Shown piece by piece: positions 36,616-64,000 of a DNA stretch of 64,000 bases. The stretch is from assembly GCA_003991915.1 (NCBI GenBank), contig RQTK01000761.1:71571-135570 (forward strand), read 5' to 3'. Within the stretch, counting starts at the first letter, position 1, and every line of letters begins with the position of its first letter. The notes beneath the pieces were generated by a model that worked only from the letters and a program-made list of their open reading frames with translations, was not told the DNA's origin and did not search any database. The stretch comes from Elysia chlorotica (Eukaryota; Mollusca; Gastropoda; Plakobranchidae). Both the position numbers and the translations under genes were made by a program.

Positions 36616-39115
36616 ATAGCCAGAGGAAATAGTAGCTCACAAGATAGGCAACGTATCTTGACTGCATAAGCATGGACCTACTGCAAAGAACATACATCAC
36701 ATGCAACTAGCACATAATTATTTTTTAGATGTGCAAATCATTCAGCACTGTTTACATCGAACTGGACTGTTAGCTGTCAAACCTTGCATTACAGTGTTAC
36801 GATTTGTTCAGACTATGATACTATAGGTAGGAAAAGAAGAGACAATGAATACCCCTACTAGATAAGTATAATTTATGCAATGTGGGCCAGTCAGGATGAA
36901 GGCCTATTAACCACCTGTGCGATAGATCAGTTATATTAAACTTCATCCTCTATTACATTTTTGTTGAACTTTTGAACACAATGATTATGAACGTATTGCC
37001 TGCAAATAAGAGTAACACTCACTGTGCATCAAAGAGTTTGCAATGAACAAATTAGTATTTATAAACTATCAAATTAAGTTTGAAAAGGGCACATCATTTG
37101 AATCATGTTTTTCTCATCCAGTGAAAAACTTCAGAAAGAAATGTTACCATAACCTTTATCTTTTAAAACCAGATAGAAGAGATAGTGCAATAAGGATATT
37201 TCACTTGATTGTGCTTTATCATAATGTGTACTGGATAACCTCTGCAATTAAATCAATGGACCAAGGGAACATTAATTGATTTAAAAAAACAACAACTGCA
37301 AACGATTGATGTTTCTTTCATGTTTTAAATGAAACCAATAATTTATGGCTTTCCGTTGAACAAATGGAGACAAATATTTTATTTTGTTCATATAAAATTG
37401 CTTTTTGGAACATTTATAACAAGAAATCCTTGTTGAGTTAACTCACTCCGAAGTCAGAATAACCAAGGGGAGATTTATGAAAATCCTGTCTGACTTCAAG
37501 TAGTCAAAAAAATATTAATTTGTTTTGTTTGAAAGAAGGACTTGAGATAAAAATGTTATAAAAGTTAAAGAAGGACAACTTTGTGATAAAAAAATTTATA
37601 CTGAAACAGTCAAAGTCCCCATTAATACAGTAATACACTCACTTATTTGCTTCTGTTCTGTCTATTTTCCTTTACACATTTGCAACAAAGATTGATCTGA
37701 GGAGAAAAAGATGTGCAACCACTTTATAAATTTACAAAGAATAGTTTCATTTTTAGTGAAGAAGTTTATAAAGAGTTATTCTGTTCAAAACTTTCTGCTT
37801 CCTCAACAGCTGAAGCTAAGCAACCAATATGTTTTTTTTTATCATAATCTTGTACATTTTTTGCACATTGTACAAGGAGATGAGGAAGAGGTTATGACAG
37901 TTAAGATCTAAATGGCATCTACTTTATCTGATATTGCTAATAATAGGCGTCAGACCGGTTGCATGAAACTGCTATAGATACAAACATGTTCTAAGAATCT
38001 TAAATAATAAGTCATTATAAAAACTGACAGCCATGCTGAGAGGTCTCAGAAATCGATCTTTGATTAGTTTGTTAGGACGCTTCACAATGCATGTTACTAT
38101 TCAATTTATATAGTCTAAAGTCTAAAGACACTAGGGGCCATTTATTATAATACATATTGCGGCATACATAACCATCGCAAGAAATATACCATAAAGAAGG
38201 CTTGTGACGAGTTGTAAGCTAGTACTGCGCTGTTGTACTTACGGCTCTTGACAAGGAATTTAAGGTTTTGACTGTGTTTTTCAAGACACTTTAATAATAT
38301 TTCAGGTTTATTTATAAGTGTACAGCAATGGTTGTTGGGAAGAGAGGCTAGCAGCACTTTTGCCCCAACTTACTTTGTGACATCATTGATTTTGATCTTA
38401 AAAATGAGATAAAATATTTAATTGCAACATAACTAAATTCATTACAAGTCGATTACACTCATTATCATTAAATTTATCTGTCATTTTGAATATTTCACGC
38501 ACGTATGTACAATGTAGGCTATTAATTTACATTTTAAACTAGCTATAAGACAAAAAGTTCTGCTAGCCACAGCATATAAATTGGGTATCCAATCAATGAG
38601 GGGTAGGCGGATTTTGACTACCTCTCAGCCTGGGACTAAAAGGATCAAAAACCACTGATCCAACCTTCGAAAAAAAAGAAATTTAGTTTATTTGGATCCA
38701 TCATTGATACTATATATATAGGCCTAAACTTTGTATCAATAAACAGTTGAGTGCCCAAGAGTACCCCTTTGACTCAGACTTAGAATTGTTGTACTCATAC
38801 CACAGAATCATCTTCTGATGTTTTATCTCTTGCTGATAATATACATGTATTTATTAATTAAAAAAAAAAGGTTTCAATCAAATATCTACAAATAAAATGT
38901 GACATCTTGAACATGAAATTCTTCAAAATTTTTTAGGGATGTACGGAAAACTAGTGAGAATTGTTATATACTGAAAGAAGTTGGGAGATACCCGTTGTGG
39001 GTTGAAACATGTCATCAAATATTGGTGCACTCTCTAAAAACTGTCTGAGAACAGGTAACACAGCATATGCAGGCAGAGCAAGGGCGAAAAATAACTGGGC
39101 ATGAGATATTCACAA
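36616..39115. other. AT-rich flank, nothing recognised
   Basis: About 2.5 kb with no convincing coding signal; the few reading frames of 60-80 codons have no recognisable motif. A minus-strand GTAAGT preceded by GCC near 38240 could be a 5' UTR splice donor, but this is unsupported by anything else. Confidence 0.5.
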
Positions 39116-39117
39116 GT

Positions 39118-39620
39118 GCTGGGTTTGCAGGGCTACGGTATGCACAGGCGGTAGGCAATGAGATCTCATTTCTAAACGAGTTTAAACAAAGAATGATACC
39201 ATTTAAGTCTTCAAGAAATGAATTCTTAGATTAGTAAAACAGAGCTTTATCTTGAATACCACCCTAATTTGAACATTGCTAATGCTAGCTATATTGATGC
39301 CCTCACCTGTAGGAGGATACAGAGACTAGTTGCACTACTAAGAACAGGAAGTTTGCCTATCAGTAACAATATATATGCATAGAATTAATTTATCTGAGAC
39401 AAATATTTGCTCTAGGTGCACATTCAACTCAGTCGATGATGAAATCCATTTTTTGTTCCACTGTCATACGTTTAAAAAAGCTTTTGAACTATGTATTTAC
39501 CTTCTATGTTCCAAGAATATATGCATTGCATGTATTGAGAAGACATTTGTTTTGTTTAATTCAAAAAGCTCAGCTACCTTAAAAAAACATGTAGGTTTAT
39601 TAAGAAGTCCCTCTATGTAA
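39118..39620 (+). mobile_element. LINE fragment, C-terminal end of a non-LTR reverse-transcriptase ORF
   Basis: Translation shows AGFAGLRYAQAVGNEISFL, then RRIQRLVALLRTGSLPIS, then ICSRCTFNSVDDEIHFLFHC. The last is the Cys/His knuckle (C-x2-C, later H-x4-C) typical of the tail of certain molluscan LINE polyproteins. The pieces lie in different frames with stops between them, so the copy is dead and 5'-truncated. Clade not assigned. Confidence 0.75.
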
Positions 39621-39959
39621 GTTACACATCAAAAAATTTAATGTATAGATGCTACTTGTACATGGGTTTTTGTATAAATTTCGCATATGTGCACAATATT
39701 TGGGGAGTGTCTATATGCATCTATATTGTACATTTAATATAGTGCATAGATCTGCCTCTTTATACACAGGTTTTAGAAGCTCTCTCCAAACTTAACCTTT
39801 CGAAAGAAAGATTATATACCGTCTTAAAAGTAGAATTTATATAATCGCGATCTATAGACAGTGTTTATAACCATTAATTAGACAGAAACACCTATTTGTG
39901 CTTATATTGCAAATTTGGACAAAACCACTATGTATAGTGGGTATCTATAGACTCATGCA

Positions 39960-40740
39960 ATCAGGCTCTTGAAAGACTAGAATATAAATCAAGATGGAAG
40001 TTTAAAGATCCAGACCTCAGTAGTATTACTAGATCTAGTTTAAGCCCAAATCAGACGTAGATCTAGAATCTAGCTTACGTCGCATCGTAAGCTTTCTTAA
40101 TCTTATTGTTACAACTCGTTCTTTACAAGCCTTATATAATTAATTTTATATTGTTATGGCGCATCCTAAGCCTTCTTTATCTAGGCGGCTAACTAGCTAC
40201 ATCGCGTTTGTGCTTACTACTACCCCTCATGCCATCATGAGGTGTCTAGAATCTAGACCTAGATCTAGCTAGATTAGCACATGTTGTATCTATAGTCTTA
40301 GACTCAGACTTAGATCTAATCTATCTATAAAATCTTATATAAGCTTACAGAAACATCTTTCCAATAAACTGTTAAGAGTGCCTCTAGGCCTGTGCTTAGA
40401 TTAGTGACTACTAGCCTTCTTTTTAGTAGACCTATCTCTAAATCTAGAGTCTAAAATCTAATTCTAGGTCTAGATGAAATAGAGTCTATAAAAAATGGAA
40501 ATCTAATCTAGATTTCTAGATCTTGTAAAATAAAAATTCATACTAGAATATAGATCTAGTATTGATAGACAAAGACCATTAATCTTGATACTATATATCT
40601 AAATTCTCAACCAAGACATAAATTAAAATTTAGATGGCCGGAATATGTCTAGTTTTACTGCAGACTAGACTAAAAGTTTAGTCTGTCGTTAGTACAAAAG
40701 TCTAGTCTACTGTCTAGTTTCGGTCTAATCTACACCTCGT
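39960..40740. repeat. CTAG-dense degenerate tract
   Basis: About 25 CTAG tetramers occur in 780 bases, often as TCTAGA, AGATCTAG or AATCTAG, roughly eight times the density expected by chance. Units are not in regular tandem. It resembles an eroded (ATCTAG)n satellite-like sequence. It lies just on the zinc-finger gene's side of the candidate promoter or 5' exon at 40745-41120. Confidence 0.7.
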
Positions 40741-40744
40741 GAAA

Positions 40745-41120
40745 TCTGGATTAAATAACCGAGAGTCGAAAACAAAATATCTTGCCACAATCTACTCACC
40801 GTATGTTAGGATTACACCAGCTAGCTTTCAGGACTGAATTTGTGCAGAAATTTGAGAGCAACAGCCTAAAGCTAAACTATGGCAAAAGGACGCAAGCGGA
40901 AGGCGTCCATTTAATATTGGGGCATAGGCTCAGCGCTTCGCTTGTGAGGCTGGCTGGGAGTCTCTGGTGTGGTCGGTTTCGATAAAATAAAATCGCAGTG
41001 CTTACAAGTTCTCTGTAGGGTTTAACGTCTCCTAGGTTCCTCTAGGGACTCCTATACGGCGGAGTGCTTACAAGCCTGTTTAGAAGGTCTTAAGTAGTAG
41101 GCCACCGATATTGTCCACCG
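40745..41120 (-). promoter_or_regulatory. Candidate promoter or 5' non-coding exon of the zinc-finger gene
   Basis: This patch is richer in G, C and CpG than the AT-rich DNA around it. On the minus strand a strong splice donor, ACG/GTGAGT, begins at 40799, which could end a non-coding first exon joined to the acceptor at 35205. GTAAGC donors near 41003 and 41066 are alternatives. No TATA box is seen. The assignment is positional inference. Confidence 0.25.
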
Positions 41121-41984
41121 TGAGAATGGAAGACTTAGCTGAGGTTATAATTTTAGGCCTAGGCCTAGACTACTGAACACCGAGTGTACTGTTTGTGCAG
41201 TAACTGTTCGTTTAGTATCGAGTATCTGTCAACTGTCGAGTTCACGGAAAACGTAGGCTTATAACGTTATAAATGTGACTATACTAGACAGTCTGATGAC
41301 CATACAGTAGTATTATCGCTAATAAAATATGGTGCGTGAATTTCTTCGCAAAATTTGAAATTAACATTATTTGTCGAAAACTTTAACAACCTTCAAGAGA
41401 CAATAATATATTTTGGCCTTTACTCGAACGAAAAAGTATGCTTTTACTCTTCTTGGCATACACATTTCAACATAATACAAATTAAGCTTAAAATCCAGTC
41501 CATATTCATAATCTATATTAGTCTTTAGGCAATGGTTTATTCTCGCCACTTAATCGTTTTATATTATAATTATGCTGTTATAACTTATTATTCAATGTAT
41601 AAGTATGTATAATTATTTTTGAGAGCACGACACATAGCCTAAACCTTATAACATAAGGAAAAGTGGTTGTATCAATTTCGATAACTTTCATAGGTTTACA
41701 TTTAAGTGAGTCGAGCCCAAAAAAATCATATTATTGTGTGCATTTCGCCTAGAACACATTGCGATTACCAAAGAATAAAACAATAACTTTTTTCATGGTC
41801 TGACGAGATAAGTTAGGCTTATGCTGTAGGCCTACAAAACACCTTTAACGTTGTAACAAAGTGACAAGATTCAGATGTTTCCTCCTTAGATCTCTCTCTC
41901 TTTCTCTCTCTTAAATAATAATAATAATAACAACAATACTATTGGATTGCCAACGTTGTTACATTTTGAGAGAATTTGGTTTAG

Positions 41985-42270
41985 TTACAAATTATTGATG
42001 CTTTCCAACATAACCAGAGCGAAATAAATCTCACTTAAATACTGATTTAAAAAAAAGCGCATTCTTTTCTTATCGACATGGAATGAATTCAGTTTCCTCG
42101 AAAAATGCAGACGAGAACTGAATCGTTTCAGACGAACATTGATATGAGGGTTCCAATTTAATTTACTTTTTAAAGTTGCACCAACATACTTGTAAGTGTC
42201 TACTTGCTCATTCTCTTCGCCTTTTAAAAAGAGGGGAAAAATGGAGAAGTAGGTAATGATCTTCAAACCA
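41985..42270 (-). mobile_element. LINE reverse-transcriptase fragment
   Basis: On the minus strand the frame reads PLFLKGEENEQ, then VDTYKYVGATLKSKLNW, then FSRKLNSFHVDKKRM. This is the thumb and C-terminal part of CR1/Rex/L2-like LINE reverse transcriptases, where VDEYKYLG and L-RKLNSF are typical. Only about 90 residues remain, so it is a truncated relic. Confidence 0.7.
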
Positions 42271-42511
42271 ACTGACAAACATTCGTTTTGTCTCTCTGTT
42301 GTTTGTTTATTGAAGCTAAATAAAGGTTGCCTAGTCCATGGATAATGGATAATTGACACATTCAGCGGCCTAAAAACGGATGCAAAGGTAAAGAAAACAC
42401 TCCGATCAGAATAACAACAGCGTAGCATGTTGTTGCACGAGACTGAACATCGTCATACTCACGCATGGCTCAGATAACGGAGAAAAAAAAGAAAAAAAAG
42501 GAGGGATGGAG

Positions 42512-42513
<2 letters not shown>

Positions 42514-42596
<83 letters not shown>

Positions 42597-42603
42597 AAGT
42601 GAG

Positions 42604-42634
<31 letters not shown>

Positions 42635-42640
42635 GGGGGG
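42514..42640. repeat. (GA)n, (ACAG)n and poly-G simple repeats
   Basis: GA units (42514-42606) pass into ACAG units (42607-42632) and a G run. A second pure GA run lies at 42858-42920. Confidence 0.95.
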
Positions 42641-42855
42641 GGGGGCAGATAATTATGGGAAGAGAGATTACTTCATATCATTCTGACAGCCTGAGATGCA
42701 GAAAACATACAAAGTTATATCTAACCTTGTGTGGTATATAAAGTTGAAGTAGAAGTGGTTTGAAGACAAACTACGCTAACCAATCTACAACAAATGACAC
42801 TAATGATGGGAAGATGTGCATACAGCCTACTTTAGAATCTCGTCATTTCAAAGAG

Positions 42856-42920
<65 letters not shown>

Positions 42921-42924
<4 letters not shown>

Positions 42925-44267
42925 AAAAGCTACTTAAGCACTCACTTTTTCAAATAGAAACTCCACAATGGATCTCACAGAAAGTGTTATCTCAATAAAA
43001 ACAACAACAATTAAACCGAAGAAAACAAGGAAATGCAGAAAATGAAGATAAAATCTGGTAACAATCTTAAATGAGGCAGACTAATACATGAAATAGTAAA
43101 ACAAAATGACAAATAACAGGTTTAGAACCAGATGTCTCCAGACCTCAGAGAAACTCAGTCCGTCTGAGCGATATGCACAATAAGCACAGCCATAATGATT
43201 TACTGGACTCGACAAACAAAAAAAGCCAATACATACAGACACCAGCAGGGTGTCACATAGTAATTTGATCTTCCGTAGCTGACAAAACTGCTAGCCTTCC
43301 TGTGAGGTTATTATTAGAGTCCACAGTCAGTGGACAAGAACTTTCATGTATATCTATATCTATTCTACGTGTAGACAGTTCGATTTCATTCATTCATGTC
43401 AATGGTGGCAGTCGCACTTAACCGTCACGATAGAATAATACACACTATTTCTTAAACATGCTCGCCCACTTACTTAAAATCACAACAGTAACGACAGTAA
43501 GGTAGTGACTTTTTATCACGTTCTTATTATCTTTACATGGAGTGTGAAGCTCAAAATGCCGCATTGCAATTAGCTACTGCTAAAGTATTAGCCGTTACGA
43601 AGATTAGCAAAGAAAACAAATTAAAACAAGGCAGGTGGGTCCCCCCAAAACCCCCATCCCCACAAACAAACAAGACCGGATGAAAAACAAAACAAAATAA
43701 AACAACAACAACCACAACAACAATAAAAACAACAGTGAACAACAGTGAACCAGATTTGTGGCCAAATAAAGTAAGATGATAAAAAATAATTTTAAAAAAA
43801 TAACCATACATGCTACTACCTTTTCTACAGTACGGTACTTCAGCCGACCTCACCCTGCTCCCACCCTGACCCACGAATTTTACTGTGCATCCGAAAATCT
43901 ATTTTAATTCATTGTTTAGGTGGACTAGATGGACAGCAGCTGCCAATATCTGGACGAGGGGAACATTGGCCGGATTATCCTTTGAGAAGAAAATCTTTAT
44001 CTGGGCAGTGTTCATTATAGAATAAGCTCATATGTTATTAAAAACCATGACCTGATCGAGGTTGACGTTGCTGGCTGTAAGGTATAAATATAACACTTAG
44101 CAGGCCTGTGACTATTTGGTCTAATGCTTGCTGTCAATTGCAGCTGTGCGCCACGAAATACATAAAATATTCGAGAAGGGAATTGCCTTCAGATGGTAGT
44201 ATTAGACGAACAGTTAAAAGGAAAAATTCAAGGTAGGCGTAGTTTTTTTTTGTTTGTTTGTTTGTTT
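42921..44267. other. Intergenic DNA, nothing recognised
   Basis: No coding region or known repeat is evident. A CAA-type low-complexity patch lies around 43680-43750. A GTTT repeat precedes the SINE at its right end. Confidence 0.5.
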
Positions 44268-44492
44268 CGTTTGCAATTAACCAATAATCGTGGATTGGTC
44301 CAACACAGGTACTAAAGGCTACCAAGTTCGCGTGCTGCCCGAAAGAGCGCATGGTGAATTTTTGTTTCAGCCAGTCACAAAGTCTCAAAGGTAATTACTG
44401 TAAGATCAACCCAACCAGTAAGAAACAAAGCCATAATTATGATCGCATTTCGAACCCGAGTTCTTTTGATTAACAACCGCGCCCGTTCCTCA
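44268..44492 (-). mobile_element. tRNA-derived SINE copy
   Basis: On the minus strand: the head with AACTCGGGTTCGAAATGCG (B box), then ACTGGTTGGGTTGATCTTAC, then GTGACTGGCTGAAAC, CGGGCAGCACGCGAACTTGG, and a tail near GGATTGGTC read on the plus strand. It is diverged but collinear with 19995-20255. Confidence 0.7.
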
Positions 44493-44965
44493 TCCCCGTC
44501 GTGATGTTGCGGGTGTGAATAGTACATGAGCAGTCTCTGAAATAATGTTAAAATGTATTTTTATTACTTAGTAAAGCATGGTAAGCTGAGTACCGGTACG
44601 AGGAACTGAAACATAAAAAAAAGTAATAATATAATTATTTTTAAAGTTTTTATACTATGTTCTCTTCAAACTTGTAATTTTTTAGAAGTTAGTATTACTT
44701 CTCCAGTTTAAAATAAATGTTACATGTAAAAAGCCTGCGTTGTCCCCTTTCCCCCCAAAAAAAAGAAAAAAAAAACTTTTTTTTTAAGGATGACAGCCCA
44801 CCCATCCTGAGTTACATGTATTTTGTTATCGATCAAATAGCCTGACGCTATTAATATCACTTCCTAAAAAGATTTTTTTTTTAATTGAATGCAGACGACA
44901 AACTCATTTTGGACGTGTTAAACTAAAAGTTACGTGTTTATGGGATTGTACATGTTGAGTAAACG

Positions 44966-45160
<195 letters not shown>

Positions 45161-45420
45161 TTGATCAATTATTTCAAATCAAAAACTTTCCTAAAGTTTT
45201 CCTCCTAATTTAAAGTTCCTTTAAAATGTCTAAAGGTAAACAGGAATTTTATCTTTACATGCATGAGAGTACATGTGTTATTTCATTAAATTAATCGTAG
45301 GATAAATATCGTTCTCTCCAATTATACCAATTGCAATAATTTTTCATGCTTTAATGAATGACACGTATCTTGAGTTTTTGTCACGTTTCTCCAATTTAAG
45401 AGCACGCTGTATCCCAAGCA

Positions 45421-45428
45421 TATAAATA
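45421..45428 (+). promoter_or_regulatory. TATA box of the EGF/fucolectin-like gene
   Basis: TATAAATA lies about 250 bases upstream of the start codon. A start site near 45450-45455 fits the usual 25-30 base spacing. Confidence 0.45.
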
Positions 45429-45451
45429 ATTGAGAGTTAGATTGGGATTCA

Positions 45452-45493
45452 CAAGGTCGAAGAACTTTTCGGTGCGATTAAAATCTCTTGCTT
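45452..45493 (+). other. Candidate 5' non-coding exon
   Basis: A short leader from the predicted start site to CTT/GTAAAG at 45494, followed by a 107-base intron ending in TTCTCTGCAG at 45600. The exon carrying the start codon would begin at 45601. Its 69 bases of leader contain no upstream ATG. Confidence 0.4.
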
Positions 45494-45669
45494 GTAAAGA
45501 TAATTATTAGTTATCTTCTTTTTTATTATCTTCATGGGTTTTTTGAACAACACATTATCTCAACAGATCTTATAATTTTCTTGATTGATTTTCTCTGCAG
45601 ACTTGTATCTAGCGAAGCTGCAAGCGTGCATTCATATTGTACACCACTGATTGAGAATCAAAGATCACA

Positions 45670-63714
<18,045 letters not shown>

Positions 63715-63921
63715 GTCAGTTCTTCATTTGTCAAACTTAAATCATTGCATGAGATGATCTACACCGAAAACATTAGAAAAATCCTTATAAAAACATTCTT
63801 GGATTTATCTCAACTATATATCAATCTTACTAAATTTACTTAATTGAATCACACGGAACTGTGGTGTTTACTGATATCACAGTCGGTTAATTGAAAGTGT
63901 TAATTTTAATTTCTATTTCTC

Positions 63922-63958
63922 AACAACAATAACAACAACAACAACAACAACAACAACA
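63922..63958. repeat. (CAA)n microsatellite
   Basis: A CAA run of about 37 bases in the intron after the last visible exon. Confidence 0.9.
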
Positions 63959-64000
63959 ATTAAAAATAAAATGTAAATAAAAATGATTATTATAATAATA

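Noticed and set aside
40879-40914. Short basic frame MAKGRKRKASI in the CpG-richer patch
   Set aside because: It stops after 11 codons with no splice donor, and it is on the strand opposite the zinc-finger gene.

Overview
The window is animal nuclear DNA and most likely comes from a gastropod or closely related mollusc. The evidence is spliced genes with many short exons, AT-rich introns, an ACSS2-type acetyl-CoA synthetase, EGF/fucolectin-type receptor exons of the kind expanded in molluscs, many copies of one tRNA-derived SINE, several LINE fragments of types common in molluscs, and very long microsatellites. The species call is inference. No operon, CRISPR array, rRNA, functional tRNA gene or virus-like element was seen. 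There is one assembly gap (52359-52719) and one single N (46133).

Layout. (1) 517-15439, plus strand: fourteen exons of a cytosolic-type acetyl-CoA synthetase. Its first exons lie left of the window and its stop is at 15437-15439. The splice sites and phases join into one open product of about 541 residues. (2) 15440-24275: 3' flank and intergenic DNA with SINEs, a purine-rich tract and an AT-rich dispersed repeat also found in an intron of gene 1. (3) 24394-35204, minus strand: a giant zinc-finger gene with one 8.7-kb coding exon and one 1.2-kb terminal exon, about 3287 residues. It carries C2H2-type fingers, three copies of a paired-finger module, several SUMO-interaction-like motifs, RG/proline-rich stretches and a roughly 290-residue 8-aa repeat. 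A duplicated version of its last coding segment, with its own splice acceptor, lies just downstream. (4) 35205-45400: upstream flank with a SINE, two LINE fragments, a CTAG-dense tract and a candidate promoter or 5' exon. (5) 45421 to the right edge, plus strand: a secreted or membrane protein gene with a TATA box, a signal-peptide exon, an EGF-like exon, two F5/8C-fucolectin-like domains and a second EGF-like exon, continuing past the window. Every coding intron seen is phase 1. Its introns hold most of the repeats: trinucleotide tracts, SINEs, a CR1/L2-type LINE end and a roughly 2.6-kb RTE-like LINE.

The three genes have no evident shared pathway: one makes acetyl-CoA, one looks nuclear, and one looks extracellular. 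The most promising candidates for something undescribed are the zinc-finger protein's repeated paired-finger module with its SUMO-interaction-like motifs, its duplicated C-terminal exon, and a possible second signal-type first exon for the EGF/fucolectin gene.
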